Shown here piece by piece: positions 28,004 to 37,650 of a DNA stretch of 64,000 nt. Made by a program: the position numbers and the translations under genes. Position 1 is the stretch's first letter. Every line of letters begins with the position of its first letter. This DNA is from Sphingomonas_Q fennica_A (GTDB lineage Bacteria > Pseudomonadota > Alphaproteobacteria > Sphingomonadales > Sphingomonadaceae). The stretch covers positions 1 to 64,000 of the forward strand of contig JAQIJD010000006.1 in the NCBI GenBank assembly GCA_036946415.1. Direction: 5' to 3'. A model generated the notes under the pieces. The model worked only from the letters and a program-made list of their open reading frames with translations. It searched no databases and was not told the DNA's origin.

Positions 28004-28561
28004 ATGACGAGCTTCACCGTCAACGGCCAGCCGGTCCATTACCGTATGGACCCCGCCACGCCGCTCCTGTGGGCGCTGCGCGACGCCTCCAACCTCACCG
28101 GCACCAAATATGGCTGCGGGCAGGGGCTGTGCGGGGCGTGCACGGTCCATGTCGACGGGATCGCGCGGCGCGCCTGCCAGGTGCCGATCGGCGCGATCGA
28201 GGGCGCGTTCGTGACGACCATCGAGGGCCTGTCGCGCGATCGCAGCCATCCGGTGCAGCAGGCGTGGGTGGCGGGCGGCGTGCCGCAATGCGGCTTCTGC
28301 CAGCCCGGCATGATCATGGCGGCGGCGGCGCTGCTCGACCGGGTGAAGGATCCGAGCGACGGCGACGTGGATCAGGCGATCACCAACATCTGCCGCTGCG
28401 GCACCTATCCCCGCATCCGCGCCGCCATCCGCCAGGCCGCGGCGGCGGCGCGGGACGAGCAGGCGATCGCCGCCGCCCCGCCGCCCGGCATCGATCCCGA
28501 GGATGCGGCGCGCGCGGTGCCGGCGCTCACCATTCCCGCGGCGCCCGGCCCCGATCGCTGA
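28004..28561 (+). CDS. (2Fe-2S)-binding subunit of a xanthine-dehydrogenase-family enzyme
   Basis: A 185-aa protein with two iron-sulfur motifs: the plant-ferredoxin type GCGQGLCGACTVHVDG (about residues 40-55) and the alpha-helical type PQCGFCQPGMIM plus NICRCGTYPRI. This is the small subunit pattern of isoquinoline 1-oxidoreductase-type molybdenum hydroxylases. The large molybdopterin subunit, usually adjacent, is missing: the next gene is RcnB-like and the previous is rpsU on the other strand. A Pro/Ala tail (residues 150-185) is unusual. It may serve a partner encoded elsewhere. Confidence 0.9.
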   Translation: MTSFTVNGQPVHYRMDPATPLLWALRDASNLTGTKYGCGQGLCGACTVHVDGIARRACQVPIGAIEGAFVTTIEGLSRDRSHPVQQAWVAGGVPQCGFCQPGMIMAAAALLDRVKDPSDGDVDQAITNICRCGTYPRIRAAIRQAAAAARDEQAIAAAPPPGIDPEDAARAVPALTIPAAPGPDR

Positions 28562-28671
28562 AGCCTTTCGGCAAGCTGACGGAGGGGTTCAGGGCGATGT
28601 CAGCCGGCCGCAGGCAGGAGGGAGGCAGGACGGCGGCAATCGGGCCGTCCGCCCGTTCGGAGCGTTCGGCC

Positions 28672-29376
28672 ATGTCCAGGATCCTTCTCCCCTCGCTGCT
28701 GATCGGGCTGCTCGCTCTGCCCGCAGGCGCCGCCGCGCAGGACGCGGACCGCGGCGGCCGGGCCGAGCGCAGTTGGGGCGGGGGCGACCGGCGCGGGCCG
28801 GAGGCGGGCATCCGCCCCGGCCCCGGCACCGCCGGCTGGGAGGATCGCCGCGGCGGCCGCGACGGCGACGGCGGCCGTTTCGATCGCGATCGCGGCGGAC
28901 GCGACTGGGCGGACCGCGGCGGCATCGACCGGCGCGACCGCGATGGCTGGCGGGACGGCCGGCGCGACGGCTTCGATCGCAGCGGCGACTGGCGGGGTGC
29001 CGGGCCCGGGCGTGGTCCCGATCGCTGGGGCGGGGGCGATTGGCGGGCCGATCGCAATCGCGGCGGCTGGAACGATCGCTGGCGCGACGATCGCCGCTAC
29101 GACTGGCGCGGCTGGCGTGCCGGCCATCGTGACGCCTACCGCCTGCCGCGTTATTATGCGCCGCGCGGCTTTGCGGGCGGCTACCGGCGCTGGGGGCCGG
29201 GCTACAGGCTCGATCCGGGCTTCTACGGGCGCAGCTACTGGATCGCCGATCCCTACGCCTATCGCCTGCCGCCCGTCTCGGGCCGCTATCGCTGGGTGCG
29301 CTATTACGACGACGTGATGCTGGTCGACACCGGCAGCGGCCTGATCCGCGACATCCTCTATTCCTTCTTCTGGTAG
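28672..29376 (+). CDS. RcnB-like protein with long Arg/Asp/Gly-rich region
   Basis: A 234-aa exported protein. ATG 28672 has GGAG with 9-nt spacing and a signal peptide, MSRILLPSLLIGLLALPAGAAAQ. About residues 24-150 are low-complexity Arg/Asp/Gly/Trp repeats (e.g. DRRGGRDGDGGRFDRDRGG), then the RcnB-like C-terminus with WVRYYDDVMLVDTGSG and an FFW end. The repeat section is much longer than in the 4186-4662 paralogue. The family name implies metal homeostasis, but the repeat region suggests an intrinsically disordered, polyanion- or metal-binding segment. Confidence 0.78.
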   Translation: MSRILLPSLLIGLLALPAGAAAQDADRGGRAERSWGGGDRRGPEAGIRPGPGTAGWEDRRGGRDGDGGRFDRDRGGRDWADRGGIDRRDRDGWRDGRRDGFDRSGDWRGAGPGRGPDRWGGGDWRADRNRGGWNDRWRDDRRYDWRGWRAGHRDAYRLPRYYAPRGFAGGYRRWGPGYRLDPGFYGRSYWIADPYAYRLPPVSGRYRWVRYYDDVMLVDTGSGLIRDILYSFFW

Positions 29377-29437
29377 CGCTACTTAGGCAGCTACCGGAAA
29401 ATTAACCGTCCCGGCGCATGAAGCCCCCTCGCTTTCC

Positions 29438-30388
29438 GTGAGGGGATGCCAGTTGCGAATCGCCAGTGCCGGGCCGGATGAAGCGCAGCGCCTGCTGGCG
29501 CTTGCCGAATTTGCAATCACCGAAGGCGAGACCGACGCGGTTCTGGACGACCTCGCCGATCTCGCCTGCCGGCTGTTCGGCGCGCCGATCGCGCTCGTCA
29601 CGCTGGTCGATGGCGCGCGTGCGATATTCGGCGGCCGCAGCGGGCTGGACGGCTGCGGCGCGGACCGCGACATCGCCTTCTGTTCGCACGCATTGGCCGG
29701 CGAGGAGATGCTGGTGGTGCCCGATACCGCACTCGATCCGCGTTTCGCCGACAATCCGCTCGTCTCCGGCAGCGATCCGCTGCGCTTCTACGCCGGGGCG
29801 CCGCTCCGCGCCCATTCGGGCCACATGCTGGGCACGCTGTGCGTGATCGACCGGCGCCCGCGCGTGGGCCTCGCCGCGCGCGACCGGCGGGCGCTGCGCA
29901 TCCTTGCCGCCCTCGCGATGGACCGGCTGGAAGCGCGCCGCCAGGCCAAGGCGTGCGCCGCGGGCGAGCAGCCCTTCCGCCTGATGGCCGCGACCGCGCC
30001 CGACGCGATCGTCTGCGCCGATGGCGGCGGTTCGATCCGTTTCTGGAATCCCGCCGCCGAAGCGCTGCTCGGCCACCCTGCCGCGCGTGCCGTGGGCCGC
30101 CGGCTCGATCTGCTGGTGCCGCGCCGCCATGCCGGGCGCTGCCATCGTGCGCTGCGCCGGCTGGCGGCGGCCGGCACGCCCGCCGTGCTGCGCCCCCCGC
30201 TGCCGCTGACCGCACTGCACAGCGATGGCGGCGAACGCCCGGTCGAACTGTCGATCGCGATGTGGCGCGAGGACGGCCGCACCAGCTTCGGCCTCGTCCT
30301 GCGCGATCCGGCCGACCGGCGCGAGGCCGCGCGCTGCCGCGACGGGCTGGCCGCCGTGTCCGTGCCGCCCCGGGAGGTGTTCGCATGA
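29438..30388 (+). CDS. GAF-PAS sensor protein
   Basis: A 316-aa soluble protein. An N-terminal GAF domain (about residues 20-165; FGAPIALVTLVDGARAIF, AFCSHALAGEEMLVVPD, GTLCVIDRRPRVG) is followed by a PAS domain (about 178-300; MAATAPDAIVCADGGGSIRF, WNPAAEALLGHPAARAVGRR). It lacks a kinase, GGDEF, EAL or DNA-binding output. Its stop overlaps the start of a diguanylate cyclase (ATGA at 30385-30388), so it probably supplies signal input to that enzyme. The start may be GTG 29438 or TTG 29453, the latter having better spaced GAGGGG. Confidence 0.85.
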   Translation: MRGCQLRIASAGPDEAQRLLALAEFAITEGETDAVLDDLADLACRLFGAPIALVTLVDGARAIFGGRSGLDGCGADRDIAFCSHALAGEEMLVVPDTALDPRFADNPLVSGSDPLRFYAGAPLRAHSGHMLGTLCVIDRRPRVGLAARDRRALRILAALAMDRLEARRQAKACAAGEQPFRLMAATAPDAIVCADGGGSIRFWNPAAEALLGHPAARAVGRRLDLLVPRRHAGRCHRALRRLAAAGTPAVLRPPLPLTALHSDGGERPVELSIAMWREDGRTSFGLVLRDPADRREAARCRDGLAAVSVPPREVFA

Positions 30389-32244
30389 AGCCCTTCGCCT
30401 CGCTCGGTGCGCGCATCTACGGTATCGCCGGCGTTGCCGCTTTCGCCACCCTGCTGCTGGGCGTGCTGCTGTTCCGCAGCAGCTATCGCACGGTCGAAGC
30501 CTTTCACTGGGTGAACCATACCCAGGCCGTCATCATCAGCCTCGATACGATCGAGAACAATCTGGGCGGAGCCGAATCGAGCCTGCGCGGCTATCTGCTG
30601 TCCGGCGACGAGACCTTCCTGTCGCGGTTCGAAAGCGATCTGCGCGCGGCGGACCAGCTGAGCGGGACCCTGACCCGGCTGACCGCCGACAATCCGCTGC
30701 AGAAGCGCCGCGCCGAGGCGCTGCTCGCCGCGGCGCGGGCCAAGGCGGCGACCATGCGGGCCGTGGTCGCGCGCGGGCATCGGCAGGGCGTCGTCCGGGC
30801 GATCGATCCCGTCGCCCGCGCCTACGGCCGGCGCACGATGGGCATGGTTCGCGCCATCGCCGCCACCATGCGCGGCACCGAACGAACGCTGATGGCGGAA
30901 CGCATGGCGCGCGCCGATGCCAGCAGTCGCCACCTGCGCACGCTGCTGCTGGTGGGCTGCCCGTTCCTCGTCCTCCTCATCGCGGCGGTGGCGTGGCAGC
31001 TGCGCGCCGGCATCACCCGGCCGATGGCGGACCTGCTGGATGCGGTGATGCGCTTCGGCCAGGGGGATCGCGATGCGCGGGCGATGGCCGCCGTCGCCGG
31101 CAGCGGCATCGAGTTCCGCCGGCTGGCGGGCGCCTATAACGGCATGGCCGAGCGGTTGAGCGCCGCGATCGACCAGTCGCGCCAGGCCGAGGACGGCCTC
31201 GCCGCCGCCAACGCCGAATTGCGCGAACAGGGCCGGGCGCTGCGGGCGCGCCAGCGCTCGATCGAGCTGCTGAGCGGGATGGCGCATCGCCTTCACGCCA
31301 TCCAGGGCGAAGGCGAGCTGAGCGAGGTGCTCGACTGCTATCTGCCCCGCGTGTTCCCCGATCTGGCGGGGGCGCTCTATATCCACAACCATTCGCGCAA
31401 CCTCCTGGTCCGCCGCTCCAGCTGGGGCCAGCCATATGTCGCGCCCGAGCAGTTCCAGCCGGGCCAGTGCTGGGGCCTGCGCCGCGGCCAGCCGCATGCC
31501 GTCGATACGCCAGGCGCGGACGTGGTCTGCGCGCACGCCACAGGCGATGCGCCGGTCGAGCGGCTGTGCGTGCCGGTGATCGCCGGCGGCGAGGTGCTGG
31601 GGCTGATCTACGTCGAGGGGCTGGCCGAGGCCGAGGACCGCTTCCGCCTGGACCTGCTGATGGAGAATCTGGCGCTGGCGCTGGTCAACGACAACCTCCG
31701 CACGCGCCTGCGCGAACAGTCGATCCGCGATCCGATGACGACGCTGTTCAACCGCCGCTATCTGGAAGAGGCGATGCAGCTGGAGACGGCGCGCGCCGCG
31801 CGGGGCGGCACGCCGCTGGCGGTGGTGATGGCCGATGTCGACCATTTCAAGCGCTTCAACGACAGCAACGGCCACGAGGCGGGCGATGCGCTGCTGAAGG
31901 CGGTGGCGGCGTGCATCCAATCCCACTTCCGCCACGGCGACATCGTCTGCCGCTACGGCGGCGAGGAGTTCACGGTGATCGCCCCCGGCGCCTCGGCGCA
32001 GCTGATCCGGGAGCGGGTCGAGGAATTGCGGCGGGCGGTGGCGGCGATGACGGTGGAGCATGGCGGCCGCAGGCTCGGCCCGGTCACGATGTCGTTCGGC
32101 ATCGAGGCGTGGGAAGCGGCGTCCGGCCGCGCGCCCGAAGGGCTGATCGCCGCGGCCGACCGTGCGCTCTATCGCGCCAAGACGCTCGGCCGCAACCGCA
32201 TCGAAATGTCCGATCACGCACCTGCGGCGCTGGCCGCCGAATGA
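30385..32244 (+). CDS. membrane diguanylate cyclase (CHASE3-HAMP-GAF-GGDEF)
   Basis: A 619-aa protein that should make cyclic di-GMP from two GTP. A first membrane helix (AGVAAFATLLLGVLLF) leads to a CHASE3-like periplasmic domain (about residues 35-180; LDTIENNLGGAESSLRGYLL), a second helix (LLVGCPFLVLLIAAVAW), HAMP, a coiled coil, a GAF domain (about 290-435) and a C-terminal GGDEF domain. The active site is GGEEF, and the inhibitory I-site RxxD (RHGD) lies five residues before it, so product inhibition should work. A good ribosome site (GGGAGG) precedes ATG 30385. Confidence 0.93.
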   Translation: MKPFASLGARIYGIAGVAAFATLLLGVLLFRSSYRTVEAFHWVNHTQAVIISLDTIENNLGGAESSLRGYLLSGDETFLSRFESDLRAADQLSGTLTRLTADNPLQKRRAEALLAAARAKAATMRAVVARGHRQGVVRAIDPVARAYGRRTMGMVRAIAATMRGTERTLMAERMARADASSRHLRTLLLVGCPFLVLLIAAVAWQLRAGITRPMADLLDAVMRFGQGDRDARAMAAVAGSGIEFRRLAGAYNGMAERLSAAIDQSRQAEDGLAAANAELREQGRALRARQRSIELLSGMAHRLHAIQGEGELSEVLDCYLPRVFPDLAGALYIHNHSRNLLVRRSSWGQPYVAPEQFQPGQCWGLRRGQPHAVDTPGADVVCAHATGDAPVERLCVPVIAGGEVLGLIYVEGLAEAEDRFRLDLLMENLALALVNDNLRTRLREQSIRDPMTTLFNRRYLEEAMQLETARAARGGTPLAVVMADVDHFKRFNDSNGHEAGDALLKAVAACIQSHFRHGDIVCRYGGEEFTVIAPGASAQLIRERVEELRRAVAAMTVEHGGRRLGPVTMSFGIEAWEAASGRAPEGLIAAADRALYRAKTLGRNRIEMSDHAPAALAAE

Positions 32245-32414
32245 GGAGAGCCGCGATTTTCTGCCCCTGAGGGGCTTCCTATTCGGTTGCCCCTCGCGGA
32301 ACACACGTCTAAGCGGTCCCGGTCATTTCGCTCCCGCGGAATCATGACGGGCGGGAGCGTCCGGTCGATCGGCCGGCTTGTCTGCAACGTGCCTGTCTGG
32401 CGAACGGGGGGCTG

Positions 32415-33377
<963 letters not shown>

Positions 33378-33378
33378 C

Positions 33379-33762
33379 ATGGGCCGCGCGCCGCTCTCCC
33401 TGCTGATCCTTGCCGGCGCGCTGGCCGCCTGCCAGTCCGCCGACGATGCGGATGCGGCGCGCGGCCCCAAGGCGCAGCGCGAGGCGCAGCTCGCCTGCCT
33501 CGCCCGTTCCAAGGACCATTTCCCGCAGGCCAACAGCTGGGAAGTGCAATTGCAGGCGATGGACCCGGAAGCGGGCGCGCTGCCCGGCGATTTCCGGATG
33601 AGCGGCACCGATTTCGCGTGGACCTTCACCACGCAGGAAACCACCCGGATGCTGGCCGTGAAGGTCGAATGCACCGGCAACACGGCCGCTCGCCTGGTGA
33701 GCGGCCTCGTCTACGACGGAACCGTAAGGCGCCCGCCGGCGGGCGTCGTCTGGAGCTACTGA
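33379..33762 (+). CDS. small lipoprotein of unknown function
   Basis: A 127-aa predicted lipoprotein, MGRAPLSLLILAGALAACQS, with Cys18 as the acylation site. Its start is 1 bp past the mdh stop and its end abuts the sucD ATG, so it is translated as part of the mdh-suc cluster. The mature part (REAQLACLARSKDHFPQANS, DFAWTFTTQETTRMLAVKVE) has two further Cys. I know no family for it. It occupies the position where sucC stands in rhizobial mdh-sucCDAB clusters. Confidence 0.8.
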   Translation: MGRAPLSLLILAGALAACQSADDADAARGPKAQREAQLACLARSKDHFPQANSWEVQLQAMDPEAGALPGDFRMSGTDFAWTFTTQETTRMLAVKVECTGNTAARLVSGLVYDGTVRRPPAGVVWSY

Positions 33763-34653
33763 ATGTCGATCCTCGTCAACGCGAACACCAAGGTCATCAC
33801 CCAGGGGATGACCGGCAAGACCGGCACCTTCCACACCCGGACGGCGCTGGACTATGGCACGAAGATGGTCGGCGGCGTCACCCCCGGCAAGGGCGGCACG
33901 ACGCACGAGGAACTGGGCCTGCCGAACTTCGATACCGTGCGCGAGGCGGTGGAGCGGACCGGCGCCGATGCCTCGGTGATCTACGTGCCGCCGCCCTTCG
34001 CCGCCGATTCGATCCTCGAGGCGATCGACGCCGAAGTGCCGCTGATCGTGTGCATCACCGAAGGCATTCCGGTGCTGGACATGGTGCGCGTGAAGCGCGC
34101 GCTGTCGGGCAGCAAGTCGCGCCTGATCGGCCCGAACTGCCCCGGCGTGCTGACGCCGGGCGAATGCAAGATCGGCATCATGCCGGGCAATATCTTCTCC
34201 AAGGGTTCGGTCGGCGTCGTCTCGCGCTCGGGCACGCTCACCTATGAGGCGGTGTTCCAGACGACGGCGGCGGGCCTCGGCCAGACGACCGCGGTCGGCA
34301 TCGGCGGCGATCCGGTCAACGGCACCAACTTCATCGACGTGCTGGAACTGTTCCTGGCCGACGACGCCACCAAGTCGATCATCATGATCGGCGAGATCGG
34401 CGGTTCGGCCGAGGAGGAAGCCGCGCAGTTCCTGCGCGACGAGGCGAAGCGCGGCCGCAGCAAGCCGATGGCGGGCTTCATCGCCGGGCGCACCGCGCCG
34501 CCGGGCCGCCGCATGGGCCATGCCGGGGCGATCGTCTCGGGCGGGCAGGGCGGCGCCGAGGACAAGATCGCGGCGATGGAAGCGGCCGGCATCCGCGTGG
34601 CGGCCAGCCCCTCCGAACTGGGCACCACGCTCAGCGCCGTATTGAAGGGTTGA
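33763..34653 (+). CDS. sucD: succinate-CoA ligase subunit alpha
   Basis: A 296-aa subunit of succinyl-CoA synthetase. The CoA-binding start is VNANTKVITQGMTGKTGTFH, the conserved GPNCPGVLTPGECKIGIMPG is present, and the phosphorylated His lies in RRMGHAGAIVSG. The ATG follows the lipoprotein stop directly. The beta subunit (sucC) is not in this window and must be encoded elsewhere for the enzyme to work. Confidence 0.97.
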   Translation: MSILVNANTKVITQGMTGKTGTFHTRTALDYGTKMVGGVTPGKGGTTHEELGLPNFDTVREAVERTGADASVIYVPPPFAADSILEAIDAEVPLIVCITEGIPVLDMVRVKRALSGSKSRLIGPNCPGVLTPGECKIGIMPGNIFSKGSVGVVSRSGTLTYEAVFQTTAAGLGQTTAVGIGGDPVNGTNFIDVLELFLADDATKSIIMIGEIGGSAEEEAAQFLRDEAKRGRSKPMAGFIAGRTAPPGRRMGHAGAIVSGGQGGAEDKIAAMEAAGIRVAASPSELGTTLSAVLKG

Positions 34654-34733
34654 TGACAGGCGGTCTCGTCCCGACCTTGGCGGCCGGGGCGAGCCGCGCG
34701 GGCTTGTAGCCCCGACAGGCAAGGACAGGTGCG

Positions 34734-37649
34734 ATGGGTTTCGAAGGCATGGAGTTCGACGAGCTGGAGGGGGTGAGCCCCACCTTCGCCGAGGCACTCT
34801 ACCGCCGCTACCAGGCTGATCCGACGAGCGTCGAGGAGGGCTGGCGAACCTATTTCCAGAGCCTCGAGAATGCCGTCTCCGGGCCGAGCTGGCAGCGCGC
34901 CAACTGGCCGCTGGCGGATACCGACGCGCTGACCGCCGGCCTCGATCCGACGCAGATGGAGCCGGCGCCGAAGCCGGCGAAGGGCGGGGCGAAGCCGGCG
35001 CCTGCCGCCGCCGCCCCGGCGGCCGCCGCCCCCTCGGCGGACGCGATCAACGCCGCCGCGCTCGATTCCATCCGCGCCTCGATCATGATCCGCACCTATC
35101 GCGTGCGCGGCCACCTGCTGGCCGATCTCGATCCGCTCGGCCTTTCCCGGCAGGACAAGCCGGCCGATCTCAGCCCCGCCTATTTCGGCTTCACCGATGC
35201 CGATCTCGATCGCTCGATCTTCCTGGGCGGGCTGCTGGGCCTCGAACGCGCGACGCTGCGCGAGCTGGAGGCGATCCTCCGCCGCAATTATTGCGGGCAT
35301 GTCGGCCTCGAATATATGCACATCCAGGATGTCGAGGAGCGCCGCTTCCTCGAGGACCGGTTCGAGGGGCGCGACAAGGAGATCAGCTTCACCCCCGAGG
35401 GCAAGACCGCGATCCTCAACAAGGTGATCCAGGCCGAGCAGTGGGAGAAGTTCCTCGGCCGCAAATATGTCGGCACGAAGCGCTTCGGCCTCGACGGCGG
35501 CGAATCGATGATCCCCGCGCTCGAGGCGATCATCAAATATGGCGGCCAGGCCGGCATCAGCGAGATCGTGATCGGCATGGCCCACCGCGGCCGCCTCAAC
35601 GTGCTGACCAACGTGATGGCCAAGCCGTTCCGCGCGATCTTCAGCGAATTCGCCGGCGGATCGGCCAATCCGGAAGACGTCGGCGGTTCGGGCGACGTCA
35701 AATACCACCTCGGCACCTCCACCGATCGCGAGTTCGACGGGCAGCGCATCCATCTGTCGCTGGCGCCCAACCCCAGCCATCTCGAGGCGGTCAATCCCGT
35801 CGTGCTGGGCAAGGCGCGCGCCAAGCAGACGCTGATCGACGATACCGATCGCGCGCGCGTGCTGCCGATCCTGCTGCACGGCGACGCGGCCTTCGCCGGC
35901 CAGGGCATCATCATGGAATGCTTCGGCTTCTCGGGCCTCAAGGGCTATAACACGGGCGGCACGATCCACTTCGTCATCAACAACCAAGTCGGCTTCACCA
36001 CCAGCCCGCAGTTCGCGCGCTCCTCCCCTTATCCGTCGGACATCGCCAAGATGGTCCAGGCACCGATCCTGCACGTCAACGGCGACGATCCCGAGGCCGT
36101 GACCTATGCCTGCAAGGTCGCCACCGAATATCGCCAGCAGTTCAAGCGCGACGTGGTGATCGACATGTGGTGCTACCGCCGCTTCGGCCATAACGAGGGC
36201 GACGAGCCGGGCTTCACCCAGCCGCTGATGTACGACGCGATCAAGGTGCATCCGCCCGTCTCCGCCGTCTATGCCAAGCGTCTCGTCGAGGAAGGCGTGG
36301 TCGGGCCCGACTGGACCAAGCAGACCGAGGACGGTTTCGTCGCGGGGCTGGAGGAAGAGTTCGAGGCGGCCAAGCATTACAAGGTCAACAAGGCCGACTG
36401 GTTCGAGGGCGAATGGGCCGGCTTCGCCGCCCCGCGCGAGGCGGTGACCGAACGCCGCGCCGCCGCCACCGGGGTCGAGCCCGAGCGGCTGGACGCGCTG
36501 GCCAAGGTGCTGACGACGGTGCCCGACGATTTCAGCGCGCACCGCACGCTCGTCCGCATCCTCGATGCCAAGAAGCAGATGTTCGAGACCGGACAGGGCT
36601 TCGACTGGGCGACCGCCGAGGCGCTGGCGTTCGGATCTTTGTTGCAGGACGGATATGGCGTCCGCCTGTCCGGTCAGGATTCGGGCCGCGGCACCTTCTC
36701 GCAGCGGCATGCGGCGTGGACCGACCAGAAGACCGGCGCGAAACATTATCCGCTGTCGTCGATGGACCGGCGCTTCCAGGTGCTGGACAGCCCGCTGAGC
36801 GAATTCGGCGTGCTCGGCTTCGAATATGGCTATGCGTCCAACGCGCCCAACACGCTGGTGCTGTGGGAGGCGCAGTTCGGCGACTTCGCCAACGGCGCGC
36901 AGGTGATGATCGACCAGTTCATCGCCGCGGGCGAGGCGAAGTGGCTGCGCGTCAACGGCCTCGTCATGCTGCTGCCGCACGGCTACGAAGGGCAGGGGCC
37001 GGAGCATAGCTCGGCCCGGCTGGAGCGCTATCTCCAGCTCTGTGCCGAAGACAATATGCAGGTCGCCAACTGCACCACGCCCGCCAATTACTTCCACCTG
37101 CTGCGCCGCCAGATGCTGCGCAAGTTCCGCAAGCCGCTGGTGGTGATGACGCCCAAGTCGCTGCTGCGCCACAAGTCGGCGGTGTCCTCGATCGAGGATT
37201 TCACCGGCGACAGCCACTTCCGGCGCATCCTTTCCGATCCGGCAGCGCCGGCGGGCGAGGCGGTGAAGCGGCTGGTGCTGTGTTCGGGCAAGGTCTTCTA
37301 CGATCTGGCCGAGGCGCGCGATCAGGCTGGCGATACCACGACCGAGATCCTGCGCGTCGAGCAGCTCTATCCCTTCCCGTCCGACGCGCTGGTCAAGCGG
37401 CTGGGGGCGATGCCCAACCTCGAGACGATCGTATGGGCGCAGGAGGAGCCGAAGAACAACGGCGCGTGGTTCTTCGTCGAATGCCTGATCGAAGAGGCGC
37501 TGACGAAGGCCGGCAAGGCCGGGATGCGCCCGCGCTACGCCGGCCGCAAGGCCTCCGCCGCCACCGCCACGGGCCTCGCCCGCATCCATGCCGCCCAGCA
37601 GGCCGCGCTCGTCGCCGATGCGCTGGGCCACGAACCGAAGGACAAGTAA
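34734..37649 (+). CDS. sucA: 2-oxoglutarate dehydrogenase E1 component
   Basis: A 971-aa thiamine-diphosphate enzyme that decarboxylates 2-oxoglutarate and passes succinyl to SucB. The N-terminus has the E2-binding type segment (SPTFAEALYRRYQADPTS), followed by an Ala/Pro spacer. IVIGMAHRGRLNVLTNVMAK and the ThDP motif (GDAAFAGQG to NNQVGF) are intact. ATG 34734 has AAGGA 8 nt upstream. sucB starts 1 bp after the stop. Confidence 0.98.
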   Translation: MGFEGMEFDELEGVSPTFAEALYRRYQADPTSVEEGWRTYFQSLENAVSGPSWQRANWPLADTDALTAGLDPTQMEPAPKPAKGGAKPAPAAAAPAAAAPSADAINAAALDSIRASIMIRTYRVRGHLLADLDPLGLSRQDKPADLSPAYFGFTDADLDRSIFLGGLLGLERATLRELEAILRRNYCGHVGLEYMHIQDVEERRFLEDRFEGRDKEISFTPEGKTAILNKVIQAEQWEKFLGRKYVGTKRFGLDGGESMIPALEAIIKYGGQAGISEIVIGMAHRGRLNVLTNVMAKPFRAIFSEFAGGSANPEDVGGSGDVKYHLGTSTDREFDGQRIHLSLAPNPSHLEAVNPVVLGKARAKQTLIDDTDRARVLPILLHGDAAFAGQGIIMECFGFSGLKGYNTGGTIHFVINNQVGFTTSPQFARSSPYPSDIAKMVQAPILHVNGDDPEAVTYACKVATEYRQQFKRDVVIDMWCYRRFGHNEGDEPGFTQPLMYDAIKVHPPVSAVYAKRLVEEGVVGPDWTKQTEDGFVAGLEEEFEAAKHYKVNKADWFEGEWAGFAAPREAVTERRAAATGVEPERLDALAKVLTTVPDDFSAHRTLVRILDAKKQMFETGQGFDWATAEALAFGSLLQDGYGVRLSGQDSGRGTFSQRHAAWTDQKTGAKHYPLSSMDRRFQVLDSPLSEFGVLGFEYGYASNAPNTLVLWEAQFGDFANGAQVMIDQFIAAGEAKWLRVNGLVMLLPHGYEGQGPEHSSARLERYLQLCAEDNMQVANCTTPANYFHLLRRQMLRKFRKPLVVMTPKSLLRHKSAVSSIEDFTGDSHFRRILSDPAAPAGEAVKRLVLCSGKVFYDLAEARDQAGDTTTEILRVEQLYPFPSDALVKRLGAMPNLETIVWAQEEPKNNGAWFFVECLIEEALTKAGKAGMRPRYAGRKASAATATGLARIHAAQQAALVADALGHEPKDK

Positions 37650-37650
37650 G

